Source of the DNA: DATKLL01 sp035542475
GTDB taxonomy: Bacteria; Desulfobacterota; Syntrophia; Syntrophales; UBA2185
DNA length: 7,756 bases
Reading direction: 5' to 3'
NCBI GenBank assembly: GCA_035542475.1
Contig: DATKLL010000024.1
Location: 1-7,756, forward strand
The notes below the pieces were generated by a model that did not search any database, had not been told where the DNA came from, and saw only the letters and a list, made by a program, of their open reading frames with translations. Positions 1 through 7,489 of the stretch are shown here, piece after piece (position 1 is the stretch's first letter; every line of letters starts with the position of its first letter). The position numbers were made by a program, and so were the translations under genes.

Positions 1-2
1 CC

Positions 3-155
3 GTAGAAAAACGATTCTATATTTACAAAGGACTGTTCGCCAGCATCGAAGGAAAATACACACTGTCCTGGGCGCACGTTCCTATCAAGGATGGGTCCGC
101 GGATCTCTGGAATTTGGCCGTGCATGGGTTGCTGGGATTGGGTTACGACTTTTAG
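3..155 (+). CDS. C-terminal end of a probable outer-membrane beta-barrel protein (partial)
   Basis: This frame is open from the left edge and ends at TAG (153-155), giving 50 residues with no start in the window. The end reads LAVHGLLGLGYDF. A terminal phenylalanine preceded by alternating hydrophobic and polar residues is the classical signature of the last strand of an outer-membrane beta-barrel recognised by the BAM machinery. Earlier segments (RFYIYKGLFASIEGKYTLSW) also alternate like beta-strands. The family cannot be named from this tail; OmpW-like, PagL-like or another small barrel would all fit. It shares the strand of the genes to its right but is separated from them by a 200-base repeat-bearing gap, so it is probably a separate transcription unit. 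That it is coding is fairly likely; the barrel assignment is an inference. Confidence 0.55.
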   Translation, partial: VEKRFYIYKGLFASIEGKYTLSWAHVPIKDGSADLWNLAVHGLLGLGYDF

Positions 156-172
156 TGTTATGTCTCATTAAT

Positions 173-213
173 AACTTTATAAAGTTGTCATTTCGAGTGT
201 AACGAGAAATCTT
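173..213 (+). repeat. Perfect 14-bp palindrome joined to a dispersed-repeat fragment
   Basis: Bases 173-186 read AACTTTATAAAGTT, a perfect palindrome. Its last T starts the unit TGTCATTTCGAGTGTAACGA, which continues into GAAATCTT (186-213). That unit resembles the short 'GTCATTTCGAG..CGAGAAATCTT' intergenic repeats that I recall from many bacterial genomes. The ATTTC at 190-194 can pair with GAAAT at 206-210, so the fragment can fold weakly on itself. The first nine bases, TGTCATTTC, recur at 7652-7660 in the same orientation. Copy number elsewhere in the genome cannot be judged here. Confidence 0.5.
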
Positions 214-251
214 AATAGATATAAAATATAGAAAGATATCTGCCAGAGTTT

Positions 252-274
252 ACCCTGAGTAAACCGAAGGGGTG
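252..274 (+). repeat. Second dispersed-repeat-like fragment (ACCCTGAG...CGAAGGGGTG)
   Basis: The sequence ACCCTGAGTAAACCGAAGGG followed by GTG has ACCC and GGGT arms around a GAGTAAACCGAA-type centre. It resembles the common intergenic repeat 'CACCCTGAGC...CGAAGGGTG', with one extra G in the right arm. It lies 38 bases after the TGTCATTTC fragment in the same AT-rich gap (156-355). A short inverted pair, AGATAT (217-222) and ATATCT (236-241), sits between them. The assignment rests on resemblance to a known repeat style only. Confidence 0.4.
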
Positions 275-355
275 ATATGATAATAATTTATGCGACACGA
301 GGATAGAATCTTAAGAAATATTGATAAATGACTTTCTTAACAAAGAAAAAATGTT

Positions 356-1153
356 ATGCCCGGTGATAGATTAATTACTCTGCTGACGGATTTCGGACTT
401 CAGGACAATTACGTGGGGGTAATGAAAGGTGTGATTGCCCGCATCAACCCCGATTTGAATATCATCGACATCACACACGATATCCCGCCCCAAAACCTCG
501 ATGCCGCCAATTTCTGCCTGATGACGGCCTATCCTTATTTTCCTTCAGGAACTATCCACGTGGCAGTAGTCGACCCGGGCGTAGGCACACAAAGGAAGGC
601 TGTCGCAATTGAATTGTTAACAGGCTTTCTCGTGGGACCGGATAACGGAATTTTCACAGGTGTCCTCGATCATGAAAAGATCACCATGGCAGTGGAATTG
701 ACCAATCCCGAATACTGGCTGAAGCCGGAATCAAGCGCAACCTTTCATGGCCGGGATATTTTCGCCCCTGTGGGTGCGCGCCTGGCCGCAGGAACACCCC
801 TGTTAAAATTAGGAATGGAAATAGATCCCGTAACTCTTACACGCCTTGATCTTCCGGCATGTACCAGATCTGATGACGTGATAACAGGATATATCCAGTA
901 CATTGACCGCTTTGGTACTCTGGTCACGAATATCACAGGTACATCTGTAAAAGACCTTCAGTGGTCAGTGACCACTGGGGGTCAAATCATCCCCGGATGC
1001 AAGACATACGGCAATACCCGTCCGGGCGGCCTCCTGGCCCTGGAAGGGGGTCACGGATTTATAGAAATTGCCGTGAATGGCGGGAGCGCAAATTCTTTAC
1101 TGGAGATAGGATATCGGTCGCCTGTGCATCTTGTCATAAAGCAAAAGATATGA
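356..1153 (+). CDS. DUF62-family S-adenosylmethionine hydrolase (SAM hydroxide adenosyltransferase)
   Basis: Family members hydrolyse S-adenosylmethionine to adenosine and methionine in the cytoplasm and are homologues of fluorinase and chlorinase. The 265 residues match the usual family length. The N-terminal TLLTDFGLQDNYVGVMKG (8-25), HDIPPQNLDAA (41-51), VVDPGVGTQR (71-80), GPDNGIFTGVL (94-104) and TFHGRDIFAP (129-138) are family hallmarks. D73, R80 and H131 correspond to the Asp-Arg-His triad described for SAM hydrolases, which argues for a hydrolase rather than a halogenase. A C-terminal beta domain follows, beginning around YIQYIDRFGTLVTNI (179-193). ATG 356 is chosen because the conserved TLLTDFG begins eight residues later and the ATG at 351 ends after seven codons; the Shine-Dalgarno sequence is weak. 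The gene ends in tandem in-frame stops, TGA TAG (1151-1156). It lies 48 bases before fdhD on the same strand, so co-transcription is plausible. Its physiological role is unclear even in studied relatives. Confidence 0.93.
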   Translation: MPGDRLITLLTDFGLQDNYVGVMKGVIARINPDLNIIDITHDIPPQNLDAANFCLMTAYPYFPSGTIHVAVVDPGVGTQRKAVAIELLTGFLVGPDNGIFTGVLDHEKITMAVELTNPEYWLKPESSATFHGRDIFAPVGARLAAGTPLLKLGMEIDPVTLTRLDLPACTRSDDVITGYIQYIDRFGTLVTNITGTSVKDLQWSVTTGGQIIPGCKTYGNTRPGGLLALEGGHGFIEIAVNGGSANSLLEIGYRSPVHLVIKQKI

Positions 1154-1201
1154 TAGAAACTCAACAAATATTAAAATCTGCTACTTATTTTATTATTTAA
1201 A

Positions 1202-2014
1202 ATGACTACTCCATCACTCAAACAATTTCCTGTGACGCGTCTTTCCGCTTCCGGTCCAAATGCCGAATGGAGCGAGGATAACGTAGGCATCGCTGTCGAG
1301 GCGCCGCTGACAATAGATATCGAAGGCATAGATTCTTATACGATACTTTGCAGCCCCGATGACAGGCGCGCCATGGCCGTGGGGTTCATGTTCTCCGAAG
1401 GTATCATTCAGGGAATAAGCGATATCGCTATGCTGGCCGACTGCCTGGACTTCCCGGAAATGATGCGTGTCCGGCTGAATAATCCGCCGCAAAAAAATGC
1501 CGATACGCCGGGCCGCAACCTACTGGTCGTATCATCCTGTGGAATGTGCGGAAGCACGGACATGCAACAAAGAATCGCCGCTCTACCACAGGTGGGTAAC
1601 ACGCTCCGCATCGACACCGAGACCATGAATCGGGCAATGTTATTACTGAATGATAAACAGGATGTGTTTAAAAAAACAAGAGGAACGCATGCGATCCTCA
1701 TCTTCGATGGCAAGGGTGATGCGGTCTCATTCGCCGAAGACATCGGCAGGCACAATGCTTTAGACAAGGCTATCGGAAAGATCCTGCTTGCGGGAAAGAC
1801 AGCTAAAGGCTGCGTGGCCGTGCTCTCCGGGCGGGTAAGCTTCGAGATGGTATCCAAATGCAGCCTTGCAGGGATCGAGATTATCCTGGCTGTTTCCGCT
1901 CCAACTTCACTCGCCTTAGACGCCGCTTCACACTGCGGCATAACGCTCTGCGCCTCCGTTCGCAACGGCTGCGCAACTATTTTCACTTATCCGGATCGAA
2001 TCAATCGTTCCTGA
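1202..2014 (+). CDS. fdhD: Formate dehydrogenase accessory sulfurtransferase FdhD
   Basis: FdhD carries sulfur from the cysteine desulfurase IscS to the Mo/W-bis-MGD cofactor and binds that cofactor. Formate dehydrogenases are inactive without it. The protein has 270 residues, close to the E. coli length. Visible features are VAVEAPLTI-like IAVEAPLTIDI (30-40), the sulfur-relay motif SSCGMCGS with C113 and C116 (the CxxC loop), THAILIFDGKGDAVSFAEDIGRHNALDKAIG (162-192), LSGRVSFEMVSKCSLAGI (208-225) and AVSAPTSLALDAA (230-242). ATG 1202 is the only ATG/GTG/TTG start after an in-frame TAA at 1172-1174 and lies just before the conserved region. It has no clear Shine-Dalgarno, so translation may be modest or coupled to the upstream gene. 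It faces the fdnGHI operon, whose product is its obvious client, with the VOC gene between them. No clear terminator is visible in 2015-2134. Confidence 0.96.
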   Translation: MTTPSLKQFPVTRLSASGPNAEWSEDNVGIAVEAPLTIDIEGIDSYTILCSPDDRRAMAVGFMFSEGIIQGISDIAMLADCLDFPEMMRVRLNNPPQKNADTPGRNLLVVSSCGMCGSTDMQQRIAALPQVGNTLRIDTETMNRAMLLLNDKQDVFKKTRGTHAILIFDGKGDAVSFAEDIGRHNALDKAIGKILLAGKTAKGCVAVLSGRVSFEMVSKCSLAGIEIILAVSAPTSLALDAASHCGITLCASVRNGCATIFTYPDRINRS

Positions 2015-2134
2015 GTATTTTCATCAACGGACAGCAAAGCGTTCTATTGCCCTCCTGATTCCTTGGCGGCACTTCTGTTTCAATGCTATAATTTGAGACA
2101 TTCTGTACATAAGCCCGCGAGATGTAAATTGCGC

Positions 2135-2530
2135 CTACTTTGCGTTCGGGTCCATTAGCCAGATCGCAAAGGGATTCCCCTGCGGATCCGTCAGCATTGC
2201 AAACCAACCAATACCCGGAACCGGGGTTTTCCCTTTCATCACTTCCGCACCCAGCTTCTGTGCGCGAGAGACCGTTTCCTCGATAGACTCGACATTAACG
2301 TAGTTCATCCAGGCACCCTCATAGCCCGCCGGTCGTTTCATCATGCCGCCGTTGATACCGCCAGCCTGTGTAGGTCTTCCCTTCGCATCTGTTTCAACTG
2401 TCTTGATGTACCAGTAATCCATGCCGGGCATGAGATCAATGGTCCAGTCAAACAGGCTGGTATAAAATTTACCCAACTTGCCCGGATCATCCGCATAAAT
2501 CTCAAAATGAACAACTCCGTTCTTTTTCAT
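2135..2530 (-). CDS. Single-domain VOC (glyoxalase/bleomycin-resistance fold) protein
   Basis: This is a small cytoplasmic protein of 131 residues forming one vicinal-oxygen-chelate module, of the type often called 'predicted enzyme related to lactoylglutathione lyase' (COG3324-like). The order is typical: VVHFEIYADDPGKLGKFYTSLFDW (6-29) as the first beta-alpha unit with a possible metal-ligand H8, then GGINGGMMKRP (57-67), then WMNYVNVESIEETVSRAQKLGAEV (74-97), and DPQGNPFAIW (115-124) at the end. The usual last-strand glutamate ligand is not evident; alanine and isoleucine flank F121. A glyoxalase-type metal chemistry is therefore not assured, and the substrate is unknown. A strong AAGGAGGG (2536-2543 on the other strand) stands 5 bases before ATG 2530. 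The stop is TAG. It is separated from the fdn operon by a terminator, so it is probably transcribed alone, converging on fdhD. The family call is firm; the function is open. Confidence 0.88.
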   Translation of the reverse strand: MKKNGVVHFEIYADDPGKLGKFYTSLFDWTIDLMPGMDYWYIKTVETDAKGRPTQAGGINGGMMKRPAGYEGAWMNYVNVESIEETVSRAQKLGAEVMKGKTPVPGIGWFAMLTDPQGNPFAIWLMDPNAK

Positions 2531-2776
2531 GAATACCCTCCTTTACGATAGTCAATTACAGGATATGCCCCCTTGATTGCCACTGTGATAATACCATGGC
2601 AGCAACACATGTTTCCTCATAAAATACTTAACCATCTTACTCAATCAGGCAAACAATGATAATGATCTTCGAGATTTCTTATTTTAGACTAAGGATAGGT
2701 ATTGGAAAGAGGGTAATGTTTATAAGTTAGAAGGGAAATTGAAATGACATTAGGGAATAGCAACGCAGCAAATGAC

Positions 2777-2814
2777 AAAAAAAAGAGCGCTGCTCAAAAT
2801 TAACAGCGCTCTTT
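2777..2814 (-). terminator. Rho-independent terminator of the fdnGHI operon
   Basis: An 11-bp perfect stem (AAAGAGCGCTG at 2782-2792 pairing with CAGCGCTCTTT at 2804-2814) encloses an 11-base loop. Read on the minus strand it runs directly into eight T's (complement of 2777-2784). It lies 26 bases past the fdnI stop. On the plus strand the hairpin is followed by AAGTTC, so it works as an intrinsic terminator in the minus direction only. Confidence 0.93.
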
Positions 2815-2839
2815 AAGTTCACGTTAAATAAAGTGAAGG

Positions 2840-3493
2840 TTAGTGTGTCTTTTCCTCGCCGGAAACCACGAGTGTTCCTTCTTCTTCCATCTCCTTCAAC
2901 CACTTGGGGTGCTGTTTCTTCAACCAGGCTCTTGTCACCCAGCCGGAAAACATCGCCGGAGCGGAACCGGGAGAACCGATGGTACCAAGATAAAGATGCA
3001 CAAAGAAAAAGGCGAAGATCACCACGAACCCCAACGCATGGAGGACAAACAGCCATCTCACTAGCCATGCCGGGAACATCAGGGGAAACCACATGATAAG
3101 CCCCGTAACAACCATAATCGCACCGAAGATTGCCACAGCCAGAAAGAACATCTTCTGTCCGGGGTTGTATTTCCCTACCTCAGGAACCTGATCCACATGC
3201 CAGAGATACCCCCCGGCAACTTTTATCCAGTCCAGATCTTCCGGCATGGAGAAAACCCCTGCTTCATGCCACCACATCTTGATGGCGAGCAGAAAGGCAA
3301 GGCCAAAAAGGAGACCCGTAAAATTGTGTACATATTTCGCAACGACCAAACCGCCCATCATGTTCGCGATAAAATTAAACGAGTGAAACATCATGCCCAA
3401 GCCCGTGAAGCACAGAGCAAGGCAGGAAAGCGCTAGAGTCCAGTGAACTAACCTCTCATACCAATCTGTTGCCTGAATTAATCCTTTTTTCAT
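2840..3493 (-). CDS. fdnI: Formate dehydrogenase cytochrome b556 (gamma) subunit
   Basis: This is the membrane anchor of a respiratory formate dehydrogenase. It takes electrons from the iron-sulfur subunit through two b-type haems and reduces quinone. Its 217 residues equal the length of E. coli FdnI. Four hydrophobic segments are visible at about 14-36, 47-72, 114-138 and 146-168. Candidate haem ligands are H17 (RLVHW), H56 (KYVHNFTG), H152 (LHALG) and H166 (FFVHLYLG), close to the FdnI ligands known at H18, H57, H155 and H169. The cytoplasmic C-terminus ends HPKWLKEMEEEGTLVVSGEEKTH, a tail common in this family. ATG 3493 lies two bases after the fdnH stop (3496-3498), with a GAAGGGGGTG Shine-Dalgarno inside the end of fdnH, so translation is probably coupled. 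It is the last gene of the operon and is followed by an intrinsic terminator. The alternative name fdoI/fdhC would describe the same role. Confidence 0.96.
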   Translation of the reverse strand: MKKGLIQATDWYERLVHWTLALSCLALCFTGLGMMFHSFNFIANMMGGLVVAKYVHNFTGLLFGLAFLLAIKMWWHEAGVFSMPEDLDWIKVAGGYLWHVDQVPEVGKYNPGQKMFFLAVAIFGAIMVVTGLIMWFPLMFPAWLVRWLFVLHALGFVVIFAFFFVHLYLGTIGSPGSAPAMFSGWVTRAWLKKQHPKWLKEMEEEGTLVVSGEEKTH

Positions 3494-3495
3494 GA

Positions 3496-4296
3496 TTATT
3501 CACCCCCTTCCTTCTTTTCCGTGCCATTCTCATCAGGGGTCTTCGGCCCGTGAATGATGTAGTGGAAAAACGATCCCGCCAGAACACCGCCTGCGGCAAG
3601 CAGGCTGAGCGGCTTCAGCACATCCTTCCACAATACGATAGTGAGAGGCACTGTCGGGTGTTTCGGCAGTTCGTCGTAAGCTTCCGGTTTCTCGTTCAAT
3701 ACATAGAGCACGTGCGTGCCTCCCACGAATTTATCACCATATACGTTGGCATCGCCGCCGAGTTCCTTCACGCGGGCATAGGCCTTTTTGATCATGGCAT
3801 CCTTGCCACCTATTGTGAGCGCCCCGGTGGGACAGGATTTGACGCAGGCAGGCTGCTGACTCTCCCGAATCCTGGTCACACACAGGTCACATTTGTAAAC
3901 CTTATCCTTCGCGTCGTTATACCTGGGAATTTCGAAGGGACAGGCAGATACGCATTCCTTGCAGCCGATGCAGAGATGGGATTTCAATCCAACCGTGCCG
4001 AACTCCGTATGGTAGAGAGCATCACTCGGGCACACTTTGACACAGGCCGCATCGGTGCAGTGCATGCACCCGTCTTTTCTGAAGAGCCAGCTAAATTTCC
4101 CCTGTTTATCAACGTACTCCTGGAAACGGATTAATGTCCATGTATTCCACTGCAGGTCGGGCGGATTCTGATAACTGCCCCAATTTTTTGTTTTCAGGCC
4201 CGGCATTTCATTCCACTGCTTGCAGGCAATTTGACAGCCGCGGCAGGCAGTGCATTTTGTCGTATCGATCAGTTTTACAAGTTCCATATATTTCAT
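3496..4296 (-). CDS. fdnH: Formate dehydrogenase iron-sulfur (beta) subunit
   Basis: This is the electron wire between the catalytic and cytochrome subunits. Its 266 residues contain 16 cysteines in four ferredoxin-type groups: C15/C18/C21/C25 (CTACRGCQIAC), C77/C80/C85/C89 (CMHCTDAACVKVC), C109/C112/C115/C119 (CIGCKECVSAC) and C136/C139/C151/C155 (CDLC...CVKSC), enough for four [4Fe-4S] clusters. A single transmembrane helix at about 228-249 (LKPLSLLAAGGVLAGSFFHYII) anchors it, followed by a short charged tail. The protein is shorter than E. coli FdnH (294 residues), mainly because it lacks that protein's N-terminal extension before the first cysteine group. There is no signal peptide, as expected for a subunit carried across by its Tat-signal-bearing partner. 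The start at 4296 is supported by AGGAGG 7 bases upstream, which begins right at the fdnG stop. The intergenic gap is 11 bases. fdoH/fdhB are equivalent names. Confidence 0.96.
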   Translation of the reverse strand: MKYMELVKLIDTTKCTACRGCQIACKQWNEMPGLKTKNWGSYQNPPDLQWNTWTLIRFQEYVDKQGKFSWLFRKDGCMHCTDAACVKVCPSDALYHTEFGTVGLKSHLCIGCKECVSACPFEIPRYNDAKDKVYKCDLCVTRIRESQQPACVKSCPTGALTIGGKDAMIKKAYARVKELGGDANVYGDKFVGGTHVLYVLNEKPEAYDELPKHPTVPLTIVLWKDVLKPLSLLAAGGVLAGSFFHYIIHGPKTPDENGTEKKEGGE

Positions 4297-4307
4297 CGCT
4301 CAGCCTC

Positions 4308-7300
4308 CTATAGTTTCGTCACATTGACCATGAAGGCCTTGTATTCGGGACAGAAGGTATTCCCATCACCGACCGAAGGAGTCAGGAAATTGGTGCTGTC
4401 GCTGCCGCCCTTGGGGAACAACCATCCATAATTGAAGGGAAGCCCCACCTGATGAACCGTTTTTCCTTCCACCGTAAAGGGACGGAACCGCTTTGTCACC
4501 ATGGCGACGCATTTCACCTCACCACGCACAGAGACAACTTTCACCTTCTCGCCATTCTTAATGCCTTTTTCTTTAGCCAATTGGTCGCCTATCTCGACGT
4601 ACAACTCCGGCATGGCTTCCAAAAGCCAGGCCTGCCATCGTGTCAACGCCCCAGAGCACCAGTGCTCCGTACAGGAGTAAGTCGTGCAGACGTAAGGGAA
4701 CTTCTCATCCGCATTCGCCCTTTGATCCAAATCGCTCTTGAAGATTGCAATTGCCGGATTGATCAACTGCCCGGACAGGGGATTCTTGGCGAGCGGCCCT
4801 TCCAGAGGTTCATAGTGTTCCGGGAAGGGGCCTTCGGCCATGCCGGGGCCGAAGAGGGCTCCCAGCCCGTCCTGCTTCATGATAAATGGATACTTGCCTT
4901 TCTCCTTATTCGCCATCGGCGGCCAGGGGCCGTCCGGGACATCTCCAACCCATTTGTCTCCTGCCCAGGCCAGGAGTTTCCTCTTGGGATTGTAAGGATT
5001 TCCGTTGACATCGCAGGATGCCCGGTTGTACAGGATTCGTCTGTTGACAGGCCAGGCAAAGGCCCAGTTGGGATAAAGGCCCAATCCTGTCGGATCTTCT
5101 TTCCCACGCTTGGCCATCTTGTTTTCGCCATCGGCGGTAAAACTGCCGGACATAATCCAGTTGCCGCATGCCGTCGATCCATCCGCTTGGAGCATACCGA
5201 AGGTCGGCACCAGTTGGCCTTTCTTGAACTCCGTCTTGGTCTTTTTATCTTTATCCTCGATGACCGTATCCTTGAGGAAATGGCCGTTGATCTGCTTTGA
5301 AACCTTCAGGACATCCATTTTGCCATTCTTATCCGTGTAATCCCACTTGAGGTTGAGGATGGCCTCTGCATTGGGACCGCCTTCCTTGGCATAGAGTTCC
5401 TTGACCGCCGCCATGATCTTGATCTCGATCTCGCCTACGGGAATAGCGTCTCCCGGGGCTTCAGCTGCCTTGTACTTCCACTGCACCCAACGGCCGCTGT
5501 TACTCTGGCTCCCTTCCTTCTCCATCGTGGCGGAGGCGGGCAGCAGAAATACCTCCGTCTTTACTTTCTTCGGATCAACTTTCGGCCCCCTCCAGAACTG
5601 GTAGGTTTCGTTATCAAAGATATTCTCACCGACGAGCCAGTCAAGCTTTTCCAGGGCTTTCCTGACCTTGTTGGTATTCGGGGAGCTGACGGCAGGATCC
5701 GCGCCGATAGCGAAGAATCCCTTGATCTTGCCCTCATACATTTTGTCGAACATGTGCATCGTGGAATAAGCTTTCCCATCGTCCAACTTGGGCAGCCAGG
5801 AATATCCAAAACCGTTTTCCTTCGTGGCCTTGTCGTGGAACATGGAAGTGAGAAAACTCACGAAAAATTTCGGGTAGTTCTGATAGTAATTGGCTGACTG
5901 AGGGTCTTTCGACTCCGGTGTACATTTATGAAGATATTTTTCAAGGGTATCCAATGAAGCTACCGGCATCTTCAGATAACCGGGCAGATTGCCGTATAAG
6001 ATACAATGGTCTGTCGATCCCTGAACATTTGGCTCACCCCGGAGGGCGTTGATGCCGCCACCGGCGATCCCCATGTTGCCCAGAAGGAGCTGGATGATGG
6101 ACATGGTTCGGATGATCTGGCTTCCTGTAGTGTGCTGGGTCCACCCCAGGGCATAGCACTCCGTTCCCGCCTTGTCCGGAACGCCGGTCGCACTGTATGC
6201 GTCATACACCTTTATCAAATCCTCTTTTGATACGCCCGTGACGCTCGAGACCTTATCCAGGGTGTAACGTGAGTAATGTTCCTTCAGCATATTGAAGACG
6301 CAGCGGGGGTCCTTGAGGGACATATCTCTCTTGGGTATTCCCCTGCCGTCCTTCTCGAGTACCCAGGTGTCCTTATTATACTTCCTTGTTTTTTCATCAT
6401 AGCCGGAAAAGAGACCGTCCTTAAATTGGTAATCTTTACCAACTATGAAGGAGGCGTTGGTGTAATACAGGACATAATCCTTGAACCATTTGTCCTTGGC
6501 GATGATATAATTGATCATGCCGCCGAGAAATGCAATATCCGTCCCGGAGCGGAGAGGCACATGGTAGTCGCAGCGTGCCGATGTCCTGGTGTAGCGGGGA
6601 TCGACATGGATAATTGTTGCCCCTTTTTCTTTTGCCCGCAATATCCATTTAAACGCGATGGGATGGTGCTCCGCCGCGTTGCTTCCCATGATAAGGATGC
6701 AATCGCTGTTTTTCAAATCGATATAGTGGTTTGTCATGGAACCGCGCCCGAACGACTCTCCCAGAGCCGCTACAGATGGGCTGTGTCAAACCCTGGCCTG
6801 GTGATCGATATACACAAGACCGAGGGCACGAGATTTCACACTCGTCAACCAGCATTCCTCATTATCGATATTGGAGCTGCCATAGTGACCGATGTTTTCG
6901 CAACGGTTGACGAGTTCACCCTTGGCGTTCTTCGTGACAAATTCCTTATCTCGCGTATCCTTCACAAGCCGAGCTATTCTTTCAATCGCCCAGTTCCAAT
7001 CTTTTTCCTCCCATTTATCACTCATGGGGGCCCGGTAGAGGACCTTTTTGAGGCGGTATTTATTTGCCTCCGTCAAATCAAAAAAGCCGGCACCTTTTGC
7101 GCACAGAGACCCTTCATTGATGGGGTGTTCCGAATCACCCTCGATATTGAAGATCTTGCCGGTTGTCTTGTCCACACTGCAGATGAGACCGCACCCCACC
7201 GAGCAGTAACAGCAGGTCGTTATCACCTGTTTTGCGTTTTTAATCCTGTTCGTTTTATTGAGTTCTTCCGCGTACGCCTTCGTTGGGATCAGGTTTATCC

Positions 7301-7373
7301 CCAGGGTGGACAGGGTTATCCCCGATCCTACGGCGCCGGTCAGCGTCAGGAACCCTCTTCGTGTAATCTCCAT
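4308..7373 (-). CDS. fdnG: Selenocysteine-containing formate dehydrogenase catalytic (alpha) subunit
   Basis: This is the Mo/W-bis-MGD subunit that interconverts formate and CO2. The full gene is 1022 codons: 195 residues, an in-frame TGA (6786-6788) read as selenocysteine 196, then 825 residues ending at TAG. E. coli FdnG also carries Sec at 196 and is about 1015 residues. The context IDHQARV-U-HSPSVAALGESFGRGSMTNH matches the family's active site, with H197 following Sec. The N-terminus is a Tat signal: R5-R6 in TRRGFLTLTG, a hydrophobic stretch, and probable cleavage after AYA (33-35). A [4Fe-4S] motif follows (C54, C57, C61, C91) with K93 in CAKG, the conserved electron-relay lysine. Cofactor-binding regions include LIMGSNAAEHHP, LGNMGIAGGGINALRG and the C-terminal dinucleotide-binding domain. 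AAGGAGG (7379-7385 complement) is 5 bases before the ATG. Gene splitting at the TGA would yield 195- and 809-residue fragments; the intervening 16 codons remain in frame and conserved, so this is not a pseudogene. Confidence 0.97.
6757..6788 (-). promoter_or_regulatory. Selenocysteine UGA and candidate SECIS hairpin
   Basis: The UGA at 6786-6788 is followed by CACAGCCCATCTGTAGCGGC and then TCTGGGAGA. Bacterial SECIS elements bound by SelB lie directly after the UGA inside the coding region. One possible fold pairs TCT (6774-6776) with AGA (6757-6759) and TAG (6770-6772) with CTG (6762-6764), leaving a CGGCU loop that holds a GG. A competing fold pairs CCCA (6777-6780) with TGGG (6760-6763). 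The placement matches E. coli fdnG and fdhF, but the exact pairing is not certain by eye. The UGA assignment itself is strong; the hairpin is an inference. Confidence 0.6.
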
Positions 7374-7423
7374 AGAAGCCTCCTTATTGCCTGTGTCATA
7401 ATATACATATGTCAGATAAGGCG

Positions 7424-7452
7424 TGCATATACTTTTTTTGCCGGACAGTCAA
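7424..7452 (-). promoter_or_regulatory. Candidate sigma-70-type promoter for fdnGHI
   Basis: On the minus strand TTGACT (complement of 7447-7452) is a 5/6 match to the -35 consensus. It is followed after 17 bases by TATGCA (complement of 7424-7429), a weak -10 hexamer; an overlapping TATATG at 15-base spacing is an alternative. Transcription would start roughly 45 bases before the ATG. No clear sigma-54 GG...GC pair was seen. The -10 is poor, so activation by a regulator would be expected if this is the real promoter. Confidence 0.35.
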
Positions 7453-7489
7453 GTAAAAAAGCGGAAATTTGATAATAATATTAGCAAGT

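Noticed and set aside
1408..1986. 192-codon minus-strand frame across fdhD
   Set aside because: It is antisense to the clearly conserved fdhD frame; low-complexity serine/arginine-rich translation without recognisable motifs.
2012..2158. Possible selenocysteine readthrough of the fdhD TGA stop (about 47 further open codons)
   Set aside because: FdhD already ends at the family's usual C-terminus (FTYPDRI...), and the extension shows no conserved features.
4452..5300. 282-codon plus-strand open frame opposite the 3' half of fdnG
   Set aside because: It is a shadow of the real gene; its translation has no recognisable domain and no ribosome binding site was noted.
6738..6785. Interpretation of fdnG as a nonsense-disrupted pseudogene
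   Set aside because: The stop is a TGA exactly at the family's Sec position, and the reading frame and conserved residues continue without damage on both sides.
6276..7472. 398-codon open frame on the plus strand opposite the 5' half of fdnG
   Set aside because: It is antisense to a highly conserved catalytic subunit and matches no family I recognise. It runs past the fdnG start into non-coding DNA, as expected of a shadow frame.
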